7,594 nt of DNA from Acidobacteriota bacterium (GTDB lineage: Bacteria; Acidobacteriota; Vicinamibacteria; Marinacidobacterales; SMYC01). A program made the translations under genes and the position numbers. Location of the stretch: positions 1-7,594 of the forward strand of contig JAJCXL010000004.1 in NCBI GenBank assembly GCA_029263435.1, read 5' to 3'. Below are positions 1 through 5,278 of this stretch, one piece after another. Under the pieces are notes generated by a model. It was not told the DNA's origin and did no database searches. It saw nothing but the letters and a program-made list of their open reading frames with translations. Each line of letters starts with the position of its first letter. The stretch's first letter is position 1.

Positions 1-19
1 TGGCAAATCGCTATCTATG

Positions 20-67
20 AGTCGTTCGATAGTGATCCACAGAGCACGCTCGCGAATCGCAACGACT
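20..67. other. Weak inverted repeat just past the PAP2 gene
   Basis: AGTCGTT at 20-26 is the exact reverse complement of AACGACT at 61-67, directly beyond the stop codon of the minus-strand PAP2 gene. A further GAT/ATC match lies inside the arms. The loop is long (about 34 nt) and no clear U-run follows on the minus strand, so a terminator role is only a guess. I see no gene in positions 1-67. Confidence 0.2.
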
Positions 68-1060
68 TCAGCCTCTCGACATCTTTCGGGTGGAGTTTTT
101 GACACCCGTCAACTCGTAGCTGACGAGCGCCGCCAACGCAGCGGCGACGAAGCCGACTGGTACGGCGATGCCGTGGTGATACCGGGTATAGACGCAGGAC
201 ACGCTCATTCCGAGTGCAAAGAAGCCGAAGACGAACGCGCGCTTGCGATGAAACCGAAGCAACCCGAAAACGATGCCCCAGGCACCCGCGACGTGCGAGC
301 TAGGAAAACATCCGCCGGAGACCGCACCGTGTTGAATGATCCTTTCGATGAGAGGGACGAAGACGAAACCTTCGAACGGCGTCATCCCGGCCATCAGCTC
401 CGGGTTCTCCCAGGGTCCTCGCGCGGGAAGAAAGGGATACCAGATGAAGCAGAAGAAAAACGCGGTGATAACGCTCGTCAAGGTCGTTTGAAAGCCCGCC
501 CCCGGGGCGCGCTCTCCTTTCCGGCCCATCCACGCCGTAACGACGCCGCCCAACAAGATGAGGTAGTAAGAGAAATAAAACCCGTGCAGGATCTCGTCTT
601 GGAGCGGTCCGACCCACGGGTTGAGAGCGACCGCGGGAAGAACGCCGAATACCGCCTCGTCGGCAGCATAGAGATAAGGCTCGAACCAGTGCGGCGCGTC
701 AGCCCACATCGCGTTTACCGTCTGAGCGCCTTCCTCGAAATAGAAGAGGATGAGCAGCAGGGGGTAGCTATAGCGAAAGAAACGAAGCCCGTCTCGGAGT
801 GGACGCTTCCACCCGGTCAACGGCGTCACCTCCCAATGAGATCCGCGCGCCGGTGTCAGTACAATCGCGGCGAGGACGAGACCGTGTAATCCGAGGATGA
901 GTCCCGGAGACGGCATCCGTTCGTAGAAGAGCAACGTAAAGAGCCCGACCCAGGCGGTATAGACGAAGACGATGACATCCAACAAAACGATCCGTCGTCC
1001 GAGATCCGCGCTCGGCTTTACGGCAATACTCGATGAGGGCCCCGTAGGTGCGTTGACCAT
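68..1060 (-). CDS. PAP2-superfamily integral membrane phosphatase / inositolphosphotransferase-like protein
   Basis: A 330-residue polytopic protein with hydrophobic segments near residues 24-46, 53-70, 99-113, 160-178, 193-212, 258-290 and 300-316. The PAP2 signatures are present: PARGPW (212-217), SGGCFPSSHV (248-257, with His256) and a third motif YTRYHHGIAV (291-300). This spacing resembles the Aur1/PAP2_3 branch, whose members hydrolyse or transfer phosphorylated lipid headgroups in the membrane. In that branch the third motif is H-x3-D. Here His295 is kept but the Asp position, residue 299, is Ala (codon GCC), so activity may be altered. The start is supported by GGAGAG 9 nt upstream. 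The gene is divergent from the META lipoprotein gene, and its substrate cannot be told. PAP2 membership is secure; the exact subfamily is not. Confidence 0.85.
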   Translation of the reverse strand: MVNAPTGPSSSIAVKPSADLGRRIVLLDVIVFVYTAWVGLFTLLFYERMPSPGLILGLHGLVLAAIVLTPARGSHWEVTPLTGWKRPLRDGLRFFRYSYPLLLILFYFEEGAQTVNAMWADAPHWFEPYLYAADEAVFGVLPAVALNPWVGPLQDEILHGFYFSYYLILLGGVVTAWMGRKGERAPGAGFQTTLTSVITAFFFCFIWYPFLPARGPWENPELMAGMTPFEGFVFVPLIERIIQHGAVSGGCFPSSHVAGAWGIVFGLLRFHRKRAFVFGFFALGMSVSCVYTRYHHGIAVPVGFVAAALAALVSYELTGVKNSTRKMSRG

Positions 1061-1102
1061 TTCTATTCACTCTCCATGCCGATAGTCCGTCTAACGCATC
1101 GG

Positions 1103-1130
1103 ATAGGCGTGCCGGGTCGACTTCGCCTAT
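1103..1130. promoter_or_regulatory. Inverted repeat in divergent spacer, possible operator
   Basis: ATAGGCG (1103-1109) and CGCCTAT (1124-1130) are exact 7-bp inverted repeats with a 14-bp spacer. They sit in the 190-bp region between the divergent PAP2 and META-lipoprotein starts. They could be an operator for both genes or a hairpin in the PAP2 5' leader. No neighbouring regulator gene is present, so the function is inference. Confidence 0.25.
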
Positions 1131-1145
1131 TGCCTCGCGTTTCCA

Positions 1146-1171
1146 GGAACGTCTGTCGACGCGGTATCGGT
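1146..1171 (+). promoter_or_regulatory. Possible ECF-sigma-type promoter for the META lipoprotein gene
   Basis: GGAAC at 1146-1150 is followed after 16 bp by TCGGT at 1167-1171, on the plus strand about 80 bp upstream of the META-domain start. GGAAC is the usual -35 core of extracytoplasmic-function sigma promoters, and envelope lipoproteins are common targets. The -10 part is not diagnostic and no ECF sigma gene is in view, so this is a weak suggestion. No good sigma-70 promoter was seen for this gene. Confidence 0.15.
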
Positions 1172-1250
1172 TTTGCAAGGCTCGTGCCCACAGGAGCCAT
1201 CGCCGGCGCGGTGACGGCAACAACGATGACGACGACAACAGGAGGAACCC

Positions 1251-1685
1251 ATGAAACGATTCGGCATCTGGTGCGCGAGCCTCACGGCCGCGGCGCTCGC
1301 CCTGGGCTGTGAAAGCTCGAGTGACCTATCGACGACACCGGACTTCGTCGAGAGCGACCCGTTCGGCGAGTGGCATCTCGTGAGCTTCGAGCTCGACGCC
1401 GGCGGCAGCGTGAAAGTCCCCGAGCCGAAACGCTATGCCCTCAGCTTGAGCCCGGACGGTCGCGCTCGGATCCAAGCGGATTGCAATCTGTGTAGCGGAG
1501 AGCTCGTCACGGCCGGTTCGCGCTTGTCGTTCGGGCCTTTGGCCTGCACCCTCGCCGCATGCCAGCCAGGCTCGCTCGACACGGATTTCGTCGCGGCACT
1601 CGGCTCGGTGAGCGAGTTCTCACGGGGCGGAGCACTTCTGGCACTGAATTATGACGAAGGGGTGCTTCGGTTCGAGATGCCTTGA
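1251..1685 (+). CDS. META-domain (HslJ-like) lipoprotein
   Basis: A 144-residue precursor. It has a signal sequence (KR, then hydrophobic residues 4-19) ending in a lipobox-like ALGC, with Cys20 as the predicted lipidated residue. A META domain follows (about 37-142): GEWHLVSFE at the start, the dGR..I.aDCN.CSG core (residues 69-83), LACTLAAC (97-104), and a hydrophobic strand LLALNYDEGVLRF near the end. META domains occur in small envelope proteins such as E. coli HslJ, linked to stress or novobiocin resistance; no enzymatic role is established. Cys78, 81, 99 and 104 could form disulfides in the periplasm. The start is set by an excellent Shine-Dalgarno AGGAGG (1240-1245) 5 nt before the ATG. 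The gene is probably monocistronic, as the next gene converges on it. Confidence 0.8.
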   Translation: MKRFGIWCASLTAAALALGCESSSDLSTTPDFVESDPFGEWHLVSFELDAGGSVKVPEPKRYALSLSPDGRARIQADCNLCSGELVTAGSRLSFGPLACTLAACQPGSLDTDFVAALGSVSEFSRGGALLALNYDEGVLRFEMP

Positions 1686-1702
1686 CGCGCACGCGCACGC
1701 GC
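1685..1702. repeat. (ACGCGC)3 alternating purine-pyrimidine tract
   Basis: Three perfect tandem copies of ACGCGC begin at the last base of the META gene's stop codon. All 18 bases alternate purine and pyrimidine, a composition known to favour Z-DNA under negative supercoiling. It lies between convergent genes, where supercoils behave differently from a promoter region. It may simply be a short microsatellite. Confidence 0.6.
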
Positions 1703-1717
1703 CTGCGTCGAAGGAAA

Positions 1718-1745
1718 AGGGCTGACGTCTCGAGACGTCAGCCCT
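1718..1745. terminator. Palindromic terminator between convergent META and DUF4136 genes
   Basis: GGGCTGACGTCTC (1719-1731) is immediately followed by its exact reverse complement (1732-1744). A flanking A-T pair extends the arms to 14 bp. Folded as RNA this gives a strong stem with a tight loop. Read on the minus strand, the stem is followed by TTTTCCTT, so it best suits termination of the DUF4136 transcript. On the plus strand the trailing sequence is only mildly T-rich, so termination of the META transcript would be less efficient. The zero-length spacer is unusual for a terminator and could also suit a dimeric DNA-binding protein. Confidence 0.65.
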
Positions 1746-1771
1746 CTCAAACTTCTTCGAATGGATGATTC

Positions 1772-2323
1772 TCAATCGCCTTTCGGCGGAAAGCCCTTGA
1801 AGAGCTGCTGGGCCGCTTTGGTGATCTTCTTGGCGTTGTTCTGAGGATTGTCGGAGACAGCGTCGGAGACGACGCCGCGCCAAACGAGACGTTTCTCTTT
1901 CGCGTCCCACATATCCAGCACCACGGTACCGACGTTATACTTCCGAACGGAGGTCGTGGAGCTTCCCATCGCGCCGTAGCCTCGGCCCCAGCCCCAGCCA
2001 GGACCATACCCCCAGCCACCACCCATATAGGTGGTGTCTAGAGACATCTCTTCGCTTTCTTCAGCGTTGTAGGTGACGAAGACGTCGGGGCTGGAAGTCA
2101 CTTCCGACATGCCGTGCGTGCGAAGCTGACCGTTTACAGCGTTGATGAAGCGATCGTGTGCGAGCGGATCGGTGTCCTTTACGTTCGCGTCGCTATCTCG
2201 CCACTGATAGGTCGAATAGCTCGCAAAATCCGCTTGCCGATCGTAGTCGTGATTGACGCTCATGCTCGAACAGCCAGTGACGACCGACACGAGAGCCGTC
2301 GCAACGGCGATTCCAATTCTCAT
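1772..2323 (-). CDS. DUF4136 lipoprotein
   Basis: A 183-residue lipoprotein precursor. The hydrophobic signal (MRIGIAVATALVSVV) ends at lipobox VTGC, with Cys18 as the predicted lipidated residue. The mature part follows the DUF4136 pattern: DYDRQADFASYSTYQW near 26-41, an SSPDVFVTYNA strand near 77-87, and the conserved tail KRLVWRGVVSDAVSDNP (144-160) with KNAKK-like and FPP endings. DUF4136 proteins are envelope proteins of unknown function. A Gly/Trp/Tyr-rich insert (100-117) separates the two halves and is probably a flexible loop. The open frame extends 10 codons further upstream, but GGAGGA (plus strand 2328-2333) lies 4 nt from the ATG at 2323 and decides the start. It ends beside the 1718-1745 palindrome. 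Confidence 0.85.
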   Translation of the reverse strand: MRIGIAVATALVSVVTGCSSMSVNHDYDRQADFASYSTYQWRDSDANVKDTDPLAHDRFINAVNGQLRTHGMSEVTSSPDVFVTYNAEESEEMSLDTTYMGGGWGYGPGWGWGRGYGAMGSSTTSVRKYNVGTVVLDMWDAKEKRLVWRGVVSDAVSDNPQNNAKKITKAAQQLFKGFPPKGD

Positions 2324-2407
2324 CTTGTCCTCCAATCGTTCCGCGGCCAGCAACCTACGGGTGATTCATTTGGGTGTTGTGGGGTCCGGCAGTGGCGCCG
2401 AGGGCAT

Positions 2408-2437
2408 ACCCTACGCAGAAACCGTCCCCGGTCGCAA
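2408..2437 (-). promoter_or_regulatory. Candidate sigma-70 promoter for the DUF4136 gene
   Basis: On the minus strand, TTGCGA (plus 2432-2437) and TAGGGT (plus 2408-2413) are separated by 18 bp and lie about 85 bp upstream of the DUF4136 start. Both hexamers are imperfect. The leader they imply would carry the Shine-Dalgarno site seen at 2328-2333. Confidence 0.3.
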
Positions 2438-2450
2438 ACCGATTTGGCGC

Positions 2451-2456
2451 TAGAAT
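2451..2456 (+). promoter_or_regulatory. -10 box TAGAAT next to start codon (leaderless promoter)
   Basis: TAGAAT matches the -10 consensus in five of six positions and ends 8 nt before the ATG at 2465. Transcription would then begin at or within a base or two of the start codon. No Shine-Dalgarno is present in the gap, and no convincing -35 is visible. Confidence 0.45.
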
Positions 2457-2464
2457 CTCCTTGG

Positions 2465-3496
2465 ATGAAGCCCCTAGTCGTCGCGTTGCTCGTAAGCCTG
2501 CTTGGTGCGTCGAGTGTCACGCCCTACGAGATCGCGGATCTTCGCGACGCAGACCGCCTCGTGATCCTCGTCTTCGGTGATGGCGGCACGGGAAAAGCCG
2601 GACAGTTCCGGGTCGGACGGGCGATGGCTGAGACTTGCCGCAAACGCGGCTGCCAGCTCGCGCTCATGCTCGGCGACAACATGTACGAAAACGGCATCCC
2701 GGTCACGCATCGAAGCAGTGTCGAGGCGAGCCTGCAAGAGATCCTGGAGCAGTTCGAGGAGAAGTTCGAGTCGCCCTATCAGAGATTCGAAGAGTTTCCG
2801 GATTTCCATTTTTGGGTCGCTCTCGGAAATCACGACTACCGACGCAACGTTTTCGCCTCCTACGTCACGTATTCCGAGTTTAGCCAGCTTTGGCGAATGC
2901 CCGCGTTTCACTACGAGGTACCGCGCCTACCGGACTGGGTTCAGATCTACGCGCTTCATACCGACACGGACGTCCGAAGGGATCTGAACGGACTTCAAGT
3001 CCATGCCGCCAAGCGTGCGCTGTGCGACGAAGAACGCTCCGATCGATGGAAGCTCGTCTTCGGACATCAGCCGGTCTATAACAGCGGTCACCACGCAAAC
3101 GACGGCAACGAGCAGCGAGCGCGAGCGCTGTTGGCAGAACCACTGTTTCAGGAATGCGGCGTCCACTTCTATTTTTCCGGACACGCGCACCACCAAGAGC
3201 ACCTCACCGCTCCCGGTTTCGAGCAAGTGATCCAAGGCGCGGCGGCGAAAAGCAAAGGACGCAACAAGAGCAGAATGAGCCGGGTGACCCAGCGCCACTT
3301 CTCGCGCGAGTTCGGTTTCGCCATCGTAGAAATCGACCCGGACGAGCTTCGGCTCCACTTCTACGACGTGTTCGACACGACCCAGTCCGGCGAGCTCCGC
3401 TCCCCGGGACCGGAAGACATCTTCGAGTCCTACTCCTGGTGCGGCTCGAGAGACGACATCGGGGATCCATCGTCGCCGGCAAGACCGTGCCGGTGA
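2465..3496 (+). CDS. Secreted purple-acid-phosphatase-like metallophosphoesterase
   Basis: A 343-residue calcineurin-like phosphoesterase with a Sec-type signal (about residues 1-18). All five blocks of the purple acid phosphatase class are visible: GDGG (Asp39), GDNMY (Asp71, Tyr74), GNHD (Asn122), VFGH (His201) and GHAH (His240, His242). Tyr74 is the residue that binds Fe(III) in purple acid phosphatases, so an Fe-M2+ phosphomonoesterase close to the mammalian TRAP/ACP5 type is the best reading, acting outside the cytoplasm. The frame stays open far upstream to 2114, but that stretch overlaps the DUF4136 gene on the other strand and has no domain. The signal peptide and the TAGAAT box fix the start at 2465. 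The HD hydrolase gene follows after 46 nt, likely in the same operon. The substrate is unknown. Confidence 0.85.
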   Translation: MKPLVVALLVSLLGASSVTPYEIADLRDADRLVILVFGDGGTGKAGQFRVGRAMAETCRKRGCQLALMLGDNMYENGIPVTHRSSVEASLQEILEQFEEKFESPYQRFEEFPDFHFWVALGNHDYRRNVFASYVTYSEFSQLWRMPAFHYEVPRLPDWVQIYALHTDTDVRRDLNGLQVHAAKRALCDEERSDRWKLVFGHQPVYNSGHHANDGNEQRARALLAEPLFQECGVHFYFSGHAHHQEHLTAPGFEQVIQGAAAKSKGRNKSRMSRVTQRHFSREFGFAIVEIDPDELRLHFYDVFDTTQSGELRSPGPEDIFESYSWCGSRDDIGDPSSPARPCR

Positions 3497-3542
3497 GTAT
3501 CGGACGGCCGCCGCGCGCGCCGTTGCCACCACAGGAGAAATC

Positions 3543-4121
3543 ATGAGCCTGACGAGAGAAGAAGCTTGGTCGCATTTGTGCGAGTGGACGGAGACCGAGT
3601 CTCTGAGAAAGCACGCCCGGGCCGTGGAGATCGTCATGCGCCAAGCGGCGCATCGCTATGGTGACGGGGCGGCAGCGGAGGAGCAGTGGGGCATCGCCGG
3701 AATGCTGCACGACGCGGATTACGAGAAGTGGCCGGAAGATCATCCCAACCGTATCGTGTCGTGGCTGAGAGACCGCGAGGAAGAAGATCTCGCCCACGCG
3801 ATCTCGGCGCATTACACGAAATGGAACGTTCCCTATGAGAGCGCGCTCGACAAAGCTCTCATTGCTTGCGATGAGCTCACGGGCTTCATCGTCGCGTGCT
3901 GCTTGGTGCGCCCCGAAGGCGTCGCGACGCTGAAATCGAAGAGCGTCCGAAAAAAGCTCAAGGACAAAGCTTTCGCCGCCAAGGTCGAACGGGCGGAGGT
4001 GCATGCCGGGGTGGAGCTTCTCGGCGCGGAGTTAGCCGAGCATATCGATTTCATCATCGAAGCACTCAAGCCTCACGCCACCGAGCTCGGCATCCAAGGC
4101 CGAGACCTCACCGCCGGCTAG
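3543..4121 (+). CDS. HD-domain (HDIG-like) predicted phosphohydrolase
   Basis: A 192-residue cytoplasmic protein with no signal peptide. The HD metal-binding set is present: His24 (LRKHARAVE), His56-Asp57 (MLHDADYEKWPEDH) and Asp110 (IACDELTGF), with additional His67, His85 and His90 that could serve as second-metal ligands. This arrangement fits small HDIG/HDDC-type hydrolases of unknown specificity; known HD enzymes act on nucleotides or other phosphate esters. A basic, Lys-rich segment (131-148) and a C-terminal helix follow. AGGAG (3533-3537) with a 5-nt spacer supports the ATG. It lies 46 nt behind the secreted phosphatase on the same strand and probably shares its mRNA. It converges on the GNAT gene downstream. 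Confidence 0.8.
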   Translation: MSLTREEAWSHLCEWTETESLRKHARAVEIVMRQAAHRYGDGAAAEEQWGIAGMLHDADYEKWPEDHPNRIVSWLRDREEEDLAHAISAHYTKWNVPYESALDKALIACDELTGFIVACCLVRPEGVATLKSKSVRKKLKDKAFAAKVERAEVHAGVELLGAELAEHIDFIIEALKPHATELGIQGRDLTAG

Positions 4122-4136
4122 GAGGCTGCCGAAAAA

Positions 4137-4155
4137 GGACCAGGTCCATTTTCTC
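4137..4155 (+). repeat. Short intergenic repeat, copy 1
   Basis: GGACCAGGTCCATTTTCTC. The 13-mer GGTCCATTTTCTC (4143-4155) recurs exactly at 4229-4241. GGACC-A-GGTCC is a small palindrome with A-run before and T-run after, so read on the plus strand it could help end the HD-gene transcript. The layout resembles a REP/BIME-type intergenic repeat; family membership is inference. Confidence 0.5.
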
Positions 4156-4192
4156 TTTGTCGAGGCAGGCCGAAAGCGATGTAAATAAGGGC

Positions 4193-4219
4193 CTTAGCGG
4201 TGGCGAGCCGAGGTCGCTA
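4193..4219. repeat. Hairpin between the two repeat copies
   Basis: TTAGCG and CGCTAA form an exact 6-bp inverted repeat with about 15 nt between the arms. It is placed between the two direct repeat copies in the HD/GNAT convergent spacer. It may be the inner hairpin of a composite intergenic element. Confidence 0.3.
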
Positions 4220-4222
4220 ATG

Positions 4223-4241
4223 AGACCTGGTCCATTTTCTC
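4223..4241 (+). repeat. Short intergenic repeat, copy 2
   Basis: GAGACCTGGTCCATTTTCTC occupies about 4222-4241. It shares GGTCCATTTTCTC exactly with copy 1, and both copies are followed within a few bases by a GAGGC-GGC-like run. The copies are direct repeats 86 bp apart. This copy ends 8 nt before the GNAT stop codon. Confidence 0.5.
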
Positions 4242-4249
4242 GAGGCCGG

Positions 4250-4855
4250 CTAGACCGCCTGAACGAGGTTTCGTTCGCTCTGATGGCTCGATAGAACCTC
4301 GGGAGCGATGCGCTTGCTCAGATAGACTTTCGACTCTCGGTTGTCGACCGGGTTGCGCTCGTACTTCACCACGTCGAAGTTCAGATGGGTCAGCGTGCCA
4401 CGCATCCCGTAGAACTTGTTCTTGGTCTTCACCACGATCTCTTTGAACCCGTGCTCGAGAGCCCACGCTTCTTGTTGCTCGGTCAAGGCCCGGAAATGAC
4501 CCTGCCCTCGCCAGTCTGAGCGCGTGCCGCCAATCCAGCTGTACAAGATACGTCGCCCTCCGAAATCGACGGAGCCTTCGAGCCGCTCCACCAGATCGCG
4601 GAGCTTGGGCTCGGTCTCGTTAGCGAAGATCTCGTGGCCCACTTTGTAGGAGACCGGCACGAGCTGGGAAGAATCATCAGGAAGGCGCGCTTCGGCCATC
4701 TGAATGACGTGGGCCCGCTCAAGCAAACGCTTTTCGATCTCAGCCGCGGTCTTCTTGCGAGCAAACTCTCCGAAAAACTCCTCGATATACTGAATCTCGA
4801 GAGCGCCGAGCTCGACCGGATATTGCTTGATCCGATAGGTCCTCTGTCCGTCCAT
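4250..4855 (-). CDS. GNAT-family N-acetyltransferase
   Basis: A 201-residue cytoplasmic protein. The GNAT fold is recognised by the acetyl-CoA-binding segment after beta-4: ILYSWIGGTRSDWRGQGHF (103-121), where RGQGHF is the pyrophosphate-binding loop (a Phe replaces the usual final Gly/Ala). An amphipathic helix, ALTEQQEAWALEHGFKEI, and strand IVVKTKNKF follow, then MRGTLTHLNFDVVKYE (151-166), typical of the C-terminal GNAT region. The N-terminal 95 residues are charged and helical. GNATs move acetyl from acetyl-CoA to an amine; the acceptor cannot be predicted. An in-frame TGA lies 9 nt before the ATG, so this start is the most upstream possible. A TATAAT box sits just upstream. The PilZ gene ends 33 nt earlier on the same strand, so read-through from that operon is also possible. 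Confidence 0.8.
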   Translation of the reverse strand: MDGQRTYRIKQYPVELGALEIQYIEEFFGEFARKKTAAEIEKRLLERAHVIQMAEARLPDDSSQLVPVSYKVGHEIFANETEPKLRDLVERLEGSVDFGGRRILYSWIGGTRSDWRGQGHFRALTEQQEAWALEHGFKEIVVKTKNKFYGMRGTLTHLNFDVVKYERNPVDNRESKVYLSKRIAPEVLSSHQSERNLVQAV

Positions 4856-4863
4856 GGCGCGTC

Positions 4864-4869
4864 ATTATA
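4864..4869 (-). promoter_or_regulatory. Perfect -10 box TATAAT at the GNAT start (leaderless promoter)
   Basis: On the minus strand TATAAT ends 8 nt before the GNAT ATG, in the 33-bp gap after the PilZ gene. No Shine-Dalgarno is present between them. This predicts an independent, leaderless GNAT transcript. No good TTGACA was seen at 16-18 bp upstream. Confidence 0.5.
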
Positions 4870-4888
4870 TAGTCGAACTCGTGCGGCG

Positions 4889-5278
4889 CTAACGACGGTC
4901 AGCTCGGAGCGCAGGAACCGCCGGCGGCTCGAAGTCCGGACTTTCCAGGATCGCGACCAATCGAGCCGCTTGCTCGGGATCTTCGAGACGAAATTTCACC
5001 CCGTACGCGGTCGAGTTAGAGGGGGCCGGATCCTGGCTCTCCTGCACCCAAACGATCTCTCCCGGCAAGGAAAAGGGAGCGTCCGGATCGAAGCCAATCC
5101 TCAGCAAGACCTTACAACCGAGCGTAAACTGATCGTCTGCGACGACCCGGGCGCCTCCTTGGGAGAGATCGGAGAGGACGCCGAAGCCGTGCTCACCTTC
5201 TCCACCGAAGATCGACACCGCAATCGAGCCCTTCGGGACGAAGCGAGGCCATACCCGCTCCGGAAGATAGGTGGTCAC
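4889..5278 (-). CDS. PilZ-domain c-di-GMP-binding protein
   Basis: A 129-residue single-domain PilZ protein starting at GTG. Both c-di-GMP-binding signatures are intact: RxxxR (Arg8-Arg12, RVWPR) and DxSxxG (Asp37-Ser39-Gly42, DLSQGG). The strands GARVVADD, KVLLRIGF, LPGEIVWVQE and AYGVKFRL (to about 98) follow in the usual order, and a helix with a Pro-rich tail ends the protein. PilZ domains act as c-di-GMP receptors controlling motility, secretion or biofilm targets. The open frame runs on upstream to 5752, but that part is a shadow of the ABHD14-like gene. The GTG overlaps that gene's TGA as GTGA, with no Shine-Dalgarno, pointing to translational coupling. Confidence 0.85.
   Translation of the reverse strand: MTTYLPERVWPRFVPKGSIAVSIFGGEGEHGFGVLSDLSQGGARVVADDQFTLGCKVLLRIGFDPDAPFSLPGEIVWVQESQDPAPSNSTAYGVKFRLEDPEQAARLVAILESPDFEPPAVPALRADRR

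Noticed and set aside
17..889. Long plus-strand open frame (290 residues) opposite the PAP2 gene
   Set aside because: It is Arg/Asp/Glu-rich with no domain, lies antisense to a gene with clear PAP2 motifs and membrane segments, and reflects GC-rich codon structure.
2114..2464. N-terminal extension of the metallophosphoesterase frame
   Set aside because: It overlaps the DUF4136 gene and both divergent promoters and carries no domain. The signal peptide begins exactly at the ATG at 2465.
2927..4004. Two long minus-strand frames opposite the phosphatase and HD genes
   Set aside because: They have no recognisable domain and oppose genes with full catalytic motif sets; they are shadows.
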